Assembly (NCBI GenBank): GCA_047630175.1
Contig: JBLHVI010000034.1
Location: forward strand, 1 to 36,654
Source of the DNA: UBA4582 sp047630175
Lineage (GTDB): Bacteria; Pseudomonadota; Gammaproteobacteria; Pseudomonadales; Azotimanducaceae
Direction of reading: 5' to 3'
Length of the DNA stretch: 36,654 nt
Made by a program: the position numbers and the translations under genes
Shown here: one piece after another, positions 7,178 through 15,858 of the stretch
How positions within the stretch are numbered: the first letter of the stretch is position 1
Layout: every line of letters starts with the position of its first letter
Notes under the pieces: model-generated
Databases searched by the model: none
What the model was told of the DNA's origin: nothing
What the model saw: only the letters and a program-made list of their open reading frames with translations

Positions 7178-8578
7178 ATGACCGCGCACTTCGTTCCAGA
7201 CTTCACACCCGTAAAACATGACTTAGGTGTTGAACAGCTCTCTCGTCCATCGCTGTCTTATTGGCAGGACGCCTGGATTCGACTCAAAAAAAATACCCGG
7301 GCGATCATCTCTCTTTATATCGTTATCGCTCTAGCGCTGTTCACTTTGGTCGGACCCATTGTTTGGACGGTCGACCCGGCGCTGCAAGACTTAAATCAAA
7401 TATCTCAGGCGCCTTCAATGCCTAAACCGGCAATTCTGGCCGAGAATTATCAACGCTGGCGGCCTATTGTTCTTGATGACTTCCCCAGCGAACCCGACAC
7501 CTATCTCGATGTTATCCCTGCACCAGACGGCCTGATGCCTATCGGCAATCCAACGACCCAAAAAATTCGCCTACGTTGGAACCCCGTCGAAGGGGCTGGC
7601 GGTTACAGCGTCTATCGTAATCAGCATGCACCCGAAGGACTCAATGACCTAGGCCTGCCGCTAGCGACGACAATGGGTGGCAATGAGATCAGCTATGAAG
7701 ACCGTCTGAATCTCGAAGCTCGAGATTACTTCTACTCTATTGTTCCCACTGACGGTTTCGATGAGTCAGACAAGTACGTCAGCATTAAAATCACGCCAAC
7801 GATTGCCATTACCCGCGAAGAGGCACTCGAACGCGAGATCATCACAGCCGATAGTTTGATCAAAGTGGGTGACACCTTATCTCTGCGATTTCACCCCCTC
7901 GGGACTGATTATTTAGGCAGAGACATGCTTGCACGACTAATGCAGGGTGCGCGGGTGTCGTTGTTCATTGGTATCTGTGCTCCTTTTTTGTTTGTCTTCT
8001 TCGGCATTATTTACGGCGGCTTCGCTGGCTATTTCGGCGGCACCCTAGATTCTATGATGATGCGCTTTGCCGATTTTGTCGTCGCCCTGCCTTTCCTATT
8101 GTTTATGATTTTATTCAAAATTGGCTTCGGTATCGGTCCCGGGGAAAGCGGCGTTCTACCGATGCTCATGGCGCTTGTGCTGTTGGGCTGGCCATCGACT
8201 GCGCGTTTAGTACGCGGCCAAGTACTGAAGATTCGTAACAATGGCTTTATTGATGCTGCCCGCCTGCTCGGCGCCACCGACAGCTACCTCATCATCCGCC
8301 ATATACTGCCCAATACTATGGGGGTCATTCTCGTGACACTGACCTTTGCCGTGCCTGCTGCCATTTTTACCGAGGCGTTCCTGTCATTTATTGGTATGGG
8401 AGTGGCACCACCCACGCCTTCTTGGGGGTCTATGTGCAACGAGGGTGTCAAGACCATGCTCAGCCATCCGCACGAGTTGATATTTCCAGCGACACTTATC
8501 AGCATTACCGTGTTGGCATTCAACTTACTCGGCGACGGTCTTACCGAGGCGCTTGATTCACGCATGCGGTCTAGGTGA
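7178..8578 (+). CDS. oppC: Oligopeptide ABC transporter permease OppC with a large extracytoplasmic insertion
   Basis: A 466-residue OppC/DppC-type permease, against roughly 300 residues usually. The first helix is at about 42-63. The standard motif HPLGTDYLGRD that normally comes soon after it is only reached at about 239. The intervening 170 residues contain a fibronectin-III-like segment at about 112-208: LRWNPVEGAGGYSVYR followed by YFYSIVPTDG. From topology this insert should face the periplasm. Five hydrophobic segments follow, with the EAA loop seen as DAARLLGATDSYLIIRHILP. The start ATG directly abuts the oppB stop and has GAGG 9 bases upstream. The insert may contact OppA or the peptide, which is inference. 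Reading frame is continuous, so it is not a frameshift artefact. Confidence 0.93.
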   Translation: MTAHFVPDFTPVKHDLGVEQLSRPSLSYWQDAWIRLKKNTRAIISLYIVIALALFTLVGPIVWTVDPALQDLNQISQAPSMPKPAILAENYQRWRPIVLDDFPSEPDTYLDVIPAPDGLMPIGNPTTQKIRLRWNPVEGAGGYSVYRNQHAPEGLNDLGLPLATTMGGNEISYEDRLNLEARDYFYSIVPTDGFDESDKYVSIKITPTIAITREEALEREIITADSLIKVGDTLSLRFHPLGTDYLGRDMLARLMQGARVSLFIGICAPFLFVFFGIIYGGFAGYFGGTLDSMMMRFADFVVALPFLLFMILFKIGFGIGPGESGVLPMLMALVLLGWPSTARLVRGQVLKIRNNGFIDAARLLGATDSYLIIRHILPNTMGVILVTLTFAVPAAIFTEAFLSFIGMGVAPPTPSWGSMCNEGVKTMLSHPHELIFPATLISITVLAFNLLGDGLTEALDSRMRSR

Positions 8579-8583
8579 CAGAT

Positions 8584-9615
8584 ATGGTTGATAAAATTCT
8601 TGAGGTTAAAGACTTGCATGTCGAATTCGCCACCTATGGCGGTAGCGTACAAGCCGTTCGTGGTGTCAGCTTTGACGTTAATCGCGGCGAAACCCTCGCG
8701 ATTGTTGGCGAATCTGGCTGCGGCAAATCAGTCACTGTACAGGCCATCATGGGCCTAATTCCTATACCACCCGGCAAAATCACCGGCGGCTCGGCGAAAC
8801 TTAATGGCAAAGAAATCCTCGGCCTATCGCCCAAGGAGACCAATAAGTTTAGAGGCGTGGAGATAGGCATGATCTTCCAAGATCCCATGACCTCACTCAA
8901 CCCTACCATGACTATCGGCAACCAGATCTCCGAGACATTAATGGTGCACCGTGGAATGAGTCATCGAGACGCATCGAAGCAGGCGATTGAACTGCTCGAC
9001 AAAACCAAGATTGCCGAGGCGTCCAAGCGTGCCAAACAGTATCCCTTCGAGTTCTCCGGCGGGATGCTCCAGCGCGCCATGATTGCCCAAAGCCTAGCCT
9101 GTAACCCGGCAATCCTGCTAGCGGACGAGCCCACCACAGCACTAGATGTCACCATCCAAGCGCAGATTTTGGAGTTGATGAGTGAGCTGCAGCGTACAGA
9201 AAATATGTCGATCATTCTCATCACTCACGACCTCGCAGTTGTTGCACGGATGGCAGACAGGGTCGCCGTGATGTATGCCGGACAGATCGTTGAGGCGGGC
9301 AGTGTTGATGATATTTTTTATCGCAGCGCTCATCCGTATACACTGGGTCTTAAACAAGCAATGCCGTCCAACAAAGGCAATCGAGATAAGCAGCTCACAC
9401 CCATACTTGGTAGTCCTCCCGATTTGTTTCATCCGCCCGCTGGCTGCGCCTATTTCGCCCGCTGTCCCTATGCTATGGCTGTTTGCGAACACAATAGCCC
9501 TGCTGAGACAACCCAGCCGGATGACTCCGAGCATCATGCTCGCTGCTGGCTGCAGCACGACGGCGCACCGCGTCAAGAGCGGCTGACCCAAGGGGGAGTG
9601 ACTCATGCTGATTGA
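8584..9615 (+). CDS. oppD: Oligopeptide ABC transporter ATPase OppD
   Basis: A 343-residue ABC ATPase. Walker A GESGCGKS, Q-loop IFQDPMTSLNPT, signature FSGGMLQRAMIAQ, Walker B ILLADEPTTALDV and the H-loop LITHDLAVV are all present. The C-terminal oligopeptide/dipeptide transporter extension carries the Cys pattern CAYFARCPYAMAVC, typical of OppD/DppD and able to hold an iron-sulfur cluster in relatives. The ATG at 8584 has AGGTGA 5 bases upstream, overlapping the oppC stop. A GTG at 8575 also opens the frame but has no ribosome binding site. It couples ATP hydrolysis to uptake with OppF, whose gene overlaps the end of this one. Confidence 0.95.
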   Translation: MVDKILEVKDLHVEFATYGGSVQAVRGVSFDVNRGETLAIVGESGCGKSVTVQAIMGLIPIPPGKITGGSAKLNGKEILGLSPKETNKFRGVEIGMIFQDPMTSLNPTMTIGNQISETLMVHRGMSHRDASKQAIELLDKTKIAEASKRAKQYPFEFSGGMLQRAMIAQSLACNPAILLADEPTTALDVTIQAQILELMSELQRTENMSIILITHDLAVVARMADRVAVMYAGQIVEAGSVDDIFYRSAHPYTLGLKQAMPSNKGNRDKQLTPILGSPPDLFHPPAGCAYFARCPYAMAVCEHNSPAETTQPDDSEHHARCWLQHDGAPRQERLTQGGVTHAD

Positions 9616-10555
9616 AACCAAGGACTTGAAAAAACATTTCCAGGTCGGCCGCAACCAGACCCTTCATGCGGTAGACGGGATTAGCCTACAAATTGAGGAG
9701 AACGAAATTCTCGGTCTGGTGGGCGAAAGTGGATCTGGAAAATCGACCTTCGGCAAGACGCTGATTGGACTACACCCAAGAACCAGCGGCTCTGCGACCT
9801 ACAATGGCCAGCTGCTACCCAAAAAATTCAGCGCTGCAGATCACCTTAAGTATTCAAAAGAATTGCAGATGATTTTTCAGGACCCCTATTCATCCCTTAA
9901 CCCGCGTATGACTGTCCTCGATATTGTTGGCGAAGGGCTAATGATTCAGGGCGAGATGAAGCGCAGTGATATCAGGGACCAAGTCGCGCAGTGGATGGAC
10001 AAAGTCGGACTCAATGCCGATCACATGTCACGTTATCCGCATGAATTCTCTGGCGGTCAGCGGCAACGTATCGGTATCGCCCGCGCCATGATTATCAAAC
10101 CACGCTTTGTGGTTTGTGACGAGCCTATCTCAGCGCTGGACGTTTCAGTACAGGCACAAGTCGTTAATCTGCTGGATGAACTCAAACATGAATTGGGCCT
10201 GACAATGCTGTTTATCGCGCACGATCTGTCGATGGTGCGTTATGTGTCAGACCGCATGGCAGTGATGTATCTTGGGTCAGTAGTTGAGTCAGGCCCGGCG
10301 GACGAGGTGTTCTTTAATCCGCAGCACCCCTACACTCAGCTGCTTATTGAGGCTAACCCTGAGCCCAACCCGGAACTCGAGCGCGCACGCCCGCATGTAC
10401 CCATTGTTGGCGAGATTACTTCGCCGATTAATTTAGGCCCGGGTTGCCGATTTGCTGACCGTTGCCCCAAGATGTTAAGTCATTGCAAAACCGTGACACC
10501 CAAGCAAACTCAGATCTCTGACAAACATACAGTAAGTTGTCACTTATTTGATTAG
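9605..10555 (+). CDS. oppF: Oligopeptide ABC transporter ATPase OppF
   Basis: A 316-residue ABC ATPase, the second nucleotide-binding subunit of the importer. Walker A GESGSGKS, Q-loop IFQDPYSSLNPR, signature FSGGQRQRIGIARA, Walker B FVVCDEPISALDV and H-loop FIAHDLSMV are intact. The C-terminal family extension has CRFADRCPKMLSHC. The start ATG overlaps the last 11 bases of oppD and has a strong AAGGGGGAG just upstream, which supports translational coupling. It ends 34 bases from the convergent nudix gene; no intrinsic terminator was found between them. Confidence 0.95.
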   Translation: MLIETKDLKKHFQVGRNQTLHAVDGISLQIEENEILGLVGESGSGKSTFGKTLIGLHPRTSGSATYNGQLLPKKFSAADHLKYSKELQMIFQDPYSSLNPRMTVLDIVGEGLMIQGEMKRSDIRDQVAQWMDKVGLNADHMSRYPHEFSGGQRQRIGIARAMIIKPRFVVCDEPISALDVSVQAQVVNLLDELKHELGLTMLFIAHDLSMVRYVSDRMAVMYLGSVVESGPADEVFFNPQHPYTQLLIEANPEPNPELERARPHVPIVGEITSPINLGPGCRFADRCPKMLSHCKTVTPKQTQISDKHTVSCHLFD

Positions 10556-10589
10556 TTCTGCGCAACGGCTAGGGCTGCAAGCGTCGACT

Positions 10590-11141
10590 TCAATCGTGAA
10601 AAAAAATGCGGGTTTTAGCTACCATGCGTAACAGTGACGGCTCGCTCGACAGGCTCGCTACGTTGGCAAGCTCAATCCATGCTAAATCATGCGACTCGTC
10701 ACTCACCACATAGTCTTCAGCACCGGTGGCTTGCACTAGAAATCGGCAGTCATAGTGCCAGTGTTCAACTTCGTCACCTCGAGCAGGAATGGCATGAATA
10801 TCAATATCAAAAATATTCGGCGACACTAGGTGCAGGTTTAGTAGCCCCGACTCTTCCTCAGCTTCGTTCATGGCTACCCGCGCCACATCTGACTCGCCGT
10901 CAGCATGGCCGCCTAACTGTACCCAGATATTCAACTTGCGGTGGTGAGTCAGCAGCACCCGTTGTTGTGACTGGTCAATCAGCCAAGCAGAACCGGTGAT
11001 ATGTCCCATCGCTAACTGACGCTGAAAGCACAGGCGCTGCTCTGTCACAAAATTACGAATACGCGCCGTAGTCGCCGCTTCATCCGGATGCTGCTGGCTA
11101 TAACTATCAATGAGGGTGAGCAGAGGCTGACGATGCGGCAT
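10590..11141 (-). CDS. NUDIX hydrolase
   Basis: A 183-residue NUDIX-fold protein. The family hydrolyses nucleoside diphosphates linked to another moiety. The Nudix box is recognisable in the middle of the protein as GGHADGESDVARVAMNEAEE followed by ESGL. The catalytic core reads NEAEEESGL in place of the usual REUxEExGU, and the early Glu is shifted by one position. Subfamilies with GGHADGD-type boxes are known, so activity is plausible, but the substrate is unknown. The start lies 7 bases after the cobT stop, so it is probably the last gene of the cobS-cobT transcript. Whether it works with CobST is not established. Confidence 0.85.
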   Translation of the reverse strand: MPHRQPLLTLIDSYSQQHPDEAATTARIRNFVTEQRLCFQRQLAMGHITGSAWLIDQSQQRVLLTHHRKLNIWVQLGGHADGESDVARVAMNEAEEESGLLNLHLVSPNIFDIDIHAIPARGDEVEHWHYDCRFLVQATGAEDYVVSDESHDLAWIELANVASLSSEPSLLRMVAKTRIFFHD

Positions 11142-11148
11142 AGTATGT

Positions 11149-12984
11149 TCAGCCAGCCTGAACAGGCTTCGCTGGCACCTTCTTTCGATTTAAGCCTTCG
11201 TCAAACAAACCGACAAGTTGCTCCGTCATCGCATCACCGAGCTGCTCTGCATCGGTAATGGTCACCGCGCGATGATAGTGGTGCGTCACATCATGACCAA
11301 TACCAATGGCCACCAACTCGACTGGTGAATGATTTTCAATCCGGTCGATCGCGTACTTAAGATGCTGCTCCAAGTAGTTACTGGGGTTCACCAACAACGT
11401 GCTGTTATCAACCGGTAAACCATCGGAGATTACCATCAATATACGACGATCCTCTGGTCGACCAACAATTCGGTTGTGGGCCCACAATAGTGCCTCACCA
11501 TCAATGTTCTCTTTCAGTAGTTCCTCGCGCATCATCAGCCCAAGATTTCGCCGCGCGCGACGCCAAGGCATATCTGCTGACTTATAGACAATGTGCCGTA
11601 AGTCGTTCAAGCGACCCGGCTGCGAAGGTTTACCTTGCTGCAACCACTGCTCTCTTGACTGACCACCGCGCCAGGCGCGCGTGGTAAAGCCGAGGATCTC
11701 AACTTTAACGGTACAACGCTCAAGCGTACGACCCAGAATATCTGCACACATTGCAGCGATGGTAATTGACCGACCACGCATCGAACCAGAACTATCAATT
11801 AGTAACGACACAACAGTGTCGCGGAACTTCATTTCTTTTTCTTGTTTGAAGGCAAGCGGATGAAAAGGGTCAATAATAATATTTGTCAGGCGTGAAGAAT
11901 CGAGCATCCCTTCTTCAAGATCAAATTCCCAGGTCCGATTCTGCTGCGCCATCAACTTGCGCTGTAAGCGGTTCGCCAGTTTACTGATGATCACCTGGGA
12001 ACTCTGCAAGTGCTTGTCGAGCACACCCCGAAGCCGATCCAGCTCTAACGGATCACATAGCTCGTCTGCAAAAACGACTTCGTCAAAGGCCTCCGTATAG
12101 GCTTTGTACTCACTCTCGCGGGGACGTAACCAATTAGGTTCGACAGGCGCATCTGGTGGAGCACCTGCATCATCCTGATCGCCCTCTGCTTCCATCATGT
12201 CCATGGCGTCAACATCAACGGGTACGTCGCCTTCAATGGCGTCAGACATGTCAGCGTCGCCAGACATTTCCTGCTCAGAGGCGTCTTCGCCGGCTTCCGA
12301 CTCTATTTCTTCTGGCTCTTCGGCCTGGTCCTCAGCTTCACCTTCGCCGCTGTCTTCACCCCATTCGCCGCTCAAGCCTAAGTCGTGAATCAGCTTCCGT
12401 GTGAGACGGGAAAATTCAGCTTGGTCGTACATGATCTCGGGTAAACGCTGCAGCTGGTCACCCAAATGATCTTCAATAAAGGTGCGCCAAGGTGCCAATC
12501 CGCTAGCAGCCGCAGGTGGCAATGAACCTATCATCTTTTCACGAATCAGCCAGCCAACTGCCTGGCCCAGGGGTACGTCCTGCTGAGAGGCAGCCTGATC
12601 ATAGCCATGGGATTCACAATCCGCCTGTAGCTGCGCGCCAAGGTTATCTTGTACGCCCTGCATCAAGTAAGAACCAATAGCCGCCACACGAGCAGATTCA
12701 ACGGCGTCGAACACTTCCTGCGCATCGCCAGTTTCCGGCTGATTACGGCGGTGTAAAGCCTCATCATGGAACCGCAGGTCCAGCGCAAATTGATCCGCAG
12801 TGCCGCGCAAGATGGCCAGCTGTTCAGCGTCAAGGTCCGTTTCAGGCAGAGGGATGCGGGCACGACTCCCCTGAATGTAAGGTTTACCGAGACCAAAACT
12901 AACCATCAGTTCCGCATCACCGGAAATGGCCCGCATGGTGGAGGTCACTGCCTCCTTGAAAAGCTCTATGGTATCTTCAGACAC
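11149..12984 (-). CDS. cobT: CobT-like VWA subunit of an aerobic cobaltochelatase-type complex
   Basis: A 611-residue protein matching CobT in size and layout. It has an N-terminal helical region (1-200), a very acidic linker rich in Glu/Asp/Ser at about 207-280, and a C-terminal VWA domain with MIDAS motif DSSGS at about 397-401. Later CobT motifs include RRILMVISDGLPVD and ELVAIGIGHDVTHHYHRA. In the aerobic B12 pathway CobS, CobT and CobN insert cobalt into hydrogenobyrinate a,c-diamide. The start is a GTG with GGAGG 6 bases upstream. cobS lies 105 bases upstream in the same direction. No cobN or other cobalamin gene is in the window, so the true substrate may differ. Confidence 0.92.
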   Translation of the reverse strand: MSEDTIELFKEAVTSTMRAISGDAELMVSFGLGKPYIQGSRARIPLPETDLDAEQLAILRGTADQFALDLRFHDEALHRRNQPETGDAQEVFDAVESARVAAIGSYLMQGVQDNLGAQLQADCESHGYDQAASQQDVPLGQAVGWLIREKMIGSLPPAAASGLAPWRTFIEDHLGDQLQRLPEIMYDQAEFSRLTRKLIHDLGLSGEWGEDSGEGEAEDQAEEPEEIESEAGEDASEQEMSGDADMSDAIEGDVPVDVDAMDMMEAEGDQDDAGAPPDAPVEPNWLRPRESEYKAYTEAFDEVVFADELCDPLELDRLRGVLDKHLQSSQVIISKLANRLQRKLMAQQNRTWEFDLEEGMLDSSRLTNIIIDPFHPLAFKQEKEMKFRDTVVSLLIDSSGSMRGRSITIAAMCADILGRTLERCTVKVEILGFTTRAWRGGQSREQWLQQGKPSQPGRLNDLRHIVYKSADMPWRRARRNLGLMMREELLKENIDGEALLWAHNRIVGRPEDRRILMVISDGLPVDNSTLLVNPSNYLEQHLKYAIDRIENHSPVELVAIGIGHDVTHHYHRAVTITDAEQLGDAMTEQLVGLFDEGLNRKKVPAKPVQAG

Positions 12985-13089
12985 CCTTGTCCTCCATCGC
13001 CTCAGCGCTCGCGCACTGCAACTTATCGAGCGAGATTAGCCCTGTACTATTCACATATACAATTAATATGGGCCCTAAAAACAAGACTG

Positions 13090-14070
13090 TTAACCTAACA
13101 CCAGGCGCGATGCAGACTCAGGCAATTCTTCACCCATGCAACGCTGATAGTATTCAGCAACAATCGAACGCTCTGTCTCATCGCACTTGTTAAGAAAGGT
13201 CAGACGGAAAGCAAAACCATAATCATTAAAGATGCGCGCGTTCTCGGCCCACATAATGACGGTTCGAGGCGACATCACGATAGAAATATCGCCGTTAATA
13301 AATCCCTGCCGTGTCAACTCAGCCACTGAAACCATGTTAGCGATGCGCTTGCGATCAATCTCGGGCAACTTCGCGCTAACAATGTCTGTCTCTTTCTCAT
13401 GAGACAAGTAGTTCAGTGTCGTGACGATATTCCAGCGGTCCATCTGGCCCTGGTTAATCTGTTGGGTGCCGTGGTAAAGACCGGTGGGGTCGCCCAAACC
13501 GATAGTATTGGTAGTCGCAAACATACGAAATGACGAGTGCGGGCTGATAACCTTACTCTGGTCTAGCAATGTGAGTTTGCCTTCAACCTCAAGCACCCGT
13601 TGAATAACAAACATCACGTCAGGTCGACCCGCGTCATACTCATCGAACACCAACGCACAAGCACGTTGAAGTGCCCAAGGAAGCAGGCCCTCTTTAAACT
13701 CTGTGATTTGCTGACCATCTTTCAAAACAATGGCGTCTTTACCGACTAGGTCAATGCGACTGACATGGCTATCAAGGTTGATACGAATACAAGGCCAGTT
13801 AAGGCGTGCGGCGACTTGTTCGATATGGGTCGATTTACCGGTGCCGTGATAGCCTTGAACCATGACTCGACGGTTATGCGCATAGCCGGCCAAAATAGCC
13901 AGAGTAGTCTCGAAGTTAAACAGATAGCTCGAATCTATCTCGGGAACATGCTCGCTTCTCTGAGAAAATGCAGGCACCTTAAGGTCAATATCAAGGCCGA
14001 AGGTCTCGCGAACATCGACTTGGGTATCGGGTATGCCATTGCCCGCGAGGGCATTACCTTTTTCTGTCAT
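13090..14070 (-). CDS. cobS: CobS-like AAA+ ATPase subunit of an aerobic cobaltochelatase-type complex
   Basis: A 326-residue AAA+ ATPase closely resembling CobS. The opening VRETFGLDIDLKVPAFSQR is the CobS N-terminal signature. Walker A GYHGTGKS is at about 73-80 and Walker B LVFDEYDAGRPD at about 140-151; a sensor region FATTNTIGLGD and the C-terminal RLTFLNKCDETER follow. It should form a hexameric ring with CobT that powers metal insertion by a CobN-type chelatase. The ATG start matches the family N-terminus, although no clear ribosome binding site precedes it. It is the first gene of the cobS-cobT-nudix group, 223 bases downstream of holA, and that gap presumably holds its promoter. Confidence 0.93.
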   Translation of the reverse strand: MTEKGNALAGNGIPDTQVDVRETFGLDIDLKVPAFSQRSEHVPEIDSSYLFNFETTLAILAGYAHNRRVMVQGYHGTGKSTHIEQVAARLNWPCIRINLDSHVSRIDLVGKDAIVLKDGQQITEFKEGLLPWALQRACALVFDEYDAGRPDVMFVIQRVLEVEGKLTLLDQSKVISPHSSFRMFATTNTIGLGDPTGLYHGTQQINQGQMDRWNIVTTLNYLSHEKETDIVSAKLPEIDRKRIANMVSVAELTRQGFINGDISIVMSPRTVIMWAENARIFNDYGFAFRLTFLNKCDETERSIVAEYYQRCMGEELPESASRLVLG

Positions 14071-14293
14071 GACTACAATTGCCTATAGCTAGTGAATGAT
14101 CCTCAGCCCGTACCAAACGGGACGCACAGGATATCTTTAAACCCATCAAAATACCAATTCAGGGAATTCAAGCCTCGCGCGTGTTTCGCACTACCGCAGA
14201 GCGTCACTGAACTACGTCAGGAAGCAATCTATGGCTCATTTTTACGCCATTTAGCCTACTGTTTGTTTTGCAACGGAGAAGCCACGGTAATCG

Positions 14294-15319
14294 TCACGCA
14301 GGCTGGCGTTTAATGACGGGTTGACCCGCCAGCGCCAGCATCAGGCTGGTGAGCAGGTCCCAGACATTCCCCTTGCCAATACCTTTGCTAAGCTTGTCAA
14401 GTCGGCCGACCATGCGCTGCACCGCCTCAAGGCGTTGCCGGCCCTGCGCTTGCACGCAGCGGGTCACCAAGCTTCGACGATTCGGAAAAACATACACCTT
14501 CTGCATGGCCGCTTCGACTTTCTGACCTTTTTCCACCGCTCCAGCAATGTTGATTAAGGTCCGTAGCTCGCGACTTAAGAGGATAGCCACTAGCGGCATG
14601 GCTATGCCTTCAATGCGCAGCCCCTCGATCACCTTCAGGGTACGTTTTGGGTCTTGGCCCACAGCTGCATCGATAAGGTTGAAAACATTGTAGCGCGAGC
14701 TATCGCCAACACCATCGAGGACATGTTCGAGATCGATAACGTCACCTTCAACGATCAGGCGCAAGCGCTGAATTTCCTGCACTGCAGCGAGCAAGTTTCC
14801 CTCGATACGATCGACCATGGCGCGTACAGCGTCGTTGCTGGCGCGCAGGCCTGCTGTCTGAAACCGCGCCGCGACCCAGCGCGGCAGATCATCGACCGCA
14901 ACGGGCCAAACCGCCACATGCACGCCTACGGCATCAAGCGACTTAAACCAAGCTGTTGCCTCGAGTTTTTTATCGATTTTAGGCAGCACCAGCAGCAGAC
15001 TAGTGTCTGCGGGTACGTTCGCAGCATAGATTTTCAGTGCTTCAACCGCAACCTTGTCAGGCTTCGCTGTACAACGGATTTCCAGCAGCCTCTGCTCGGC
15101 AAACAAACTCATGCTGTTGGCGCTAAACAACACTTCTTGCCAGTCAAAGCCGGGATTAACGTGAAACACTTCGCGCTCACTAAAGCCTGCCGTACGCAAA
15201 CCAGTACGAATAAGGTCGCAATTTTCTTGCACGAGCAAAGGCTCGTCACCACTAACAATATAGACAGAGCTAATGCCCTGCTTAAGCCGCGCCGCTAGCT
15301 TCTCGGGATAGACCTTCAT
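14294..15319 (-). CDS. holA: DNA polymerase III delta subunit
   Basis: A 341-residue HolA, the clamp-loader subunit that opens the beta sliding clamp. The N-terminus KVYPEKLAARLKQGISSVYIVSGDEPLLVQE and the following ALxxAGFSEREVFHV-like region are typical; the C-terminal region has the family's helical collar (LLSRELRTLINIA). Length fits the E. coli protein (343). The start overlaps the lptE stop by 4 bases (ATGA), indicating translational coupling in leuS-lptE-holA, as in other gammaproteobacteria. In E. coli nadD follows; here cobS does. Confidence 0.95.
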   Translation of the reverse strand: MKVYPEKLAARLKQGISSVYIVSGDEPLLVQENCDLIRTGLRTAGFSEREVFHVNPGFDWQEVLFSANSMSLFAEQRLLEIRCTAKPDKVAVEALKIYAANVPADTSLLLVLPKIDKKLEATAWFKSLDAVGVHVAVWPVAVDDLPRWVAARFQTAGLRASNDAVRAMVDRIEGNLLAAVQEIQRLRLIVEGDVIDLEHVLDGVGDSSRYNVFNLIDAAVGQDPKRTLKVIEGLRIEGIAMPLVAILLSRELRTLINIAGAVEKGQKVEAAMQKVYVFPNRRSLVTRCVQAQGRQRLEAVQRMVGRLDKLSKGIGKGNVWDLLTSLMLALAGQPVIKRQPA

Positions 15320-15858
15320 GGTGTTTGCGAAGCCTCGCGTTCAGGTGTAGCGGACTTTTCAGTGTGATCTTGAATCGCGGCCAACACCCGGCTAATCATG
15401 CGGTCAATAAGATCAGCCTGCATTTCCCCACTCAGTAGTGTTTCTTCCTCTGAGTTGCCGATAAAGCTGCCGCGATCAAAGCTATAGGTACGCTCGGTCA
15501 CCACCGTTGTGAGGGGCAAAACCCAGTTGCCCGCAGCATCTTGCAACTGAAAATCCACATCGAGCTGCAGTTCATACTCAGCAACACTGATCTGACTGGT
15601 AGTGGATACCGCTCGACGGCTAGAGCGCTCGCTAACGAGATCTAATTGATATGCACCGACCTCATCTGAGTTAACCTCAACACCGCGTAGTTGCAGCGAC
15701 TTTTCCACCGCCTTCACTAACGGACCATATTGATTGGTGGCCGTTAGCTGAATGGACTTAAGCTGAGTGACAGTTGAGCCACTGCCTCGCAAAGCAAAAC
15801 CACAACCGGAAATCAGCAGTAGCAAACCCACTAGTATCATGGCGCTAACGACTTTCAT
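15316..15858 (-). CDS. lptE: LPS-assembly lipoprotein LptE
   Basis: A 180-residue outer-membrane lipoprotein that plugs and supports the LptD barrel during lipopolysaccharide insertion. The N-terminus MKVVSAMILVGLLLLISGCG is a lipoprotein signal peptide with lipobox LISG-C and modified Cys at residue 19. The mature start GFALRGSG is characteristic of LptE/RlpB. It sits between leuS and holA: its ATG shares one base with the leuS stop (TGATG), and its stop overlaps the holA start. Lipoprotein maturation would need Lnt, encoded upstream in the same strand block. Confidence 0.94.
   Translation of the reverse strand: MKVVSAMILVGLLLLISGCGFALRGSGSTVTQLKSIQLTATNQYGPLVKAVEKSLQLRGVEVNSDEVGAYQLDLVSERSSRRAVSTTSQISVAEYELQLDVDFQLQDAAGNWVLPLTTVVTERTYSFDRGSFIGNSEEETLLSGEMQADLIDRMISRVLAAIQDHTEKSATPEREASQTP

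Noticed and set aside
14092..14313. 73-codon open frame (+) between cobS and holA
   Set aside because: It overlaps the holA 3' end, has no recognisable family and occupies the probable cobS promoter region.
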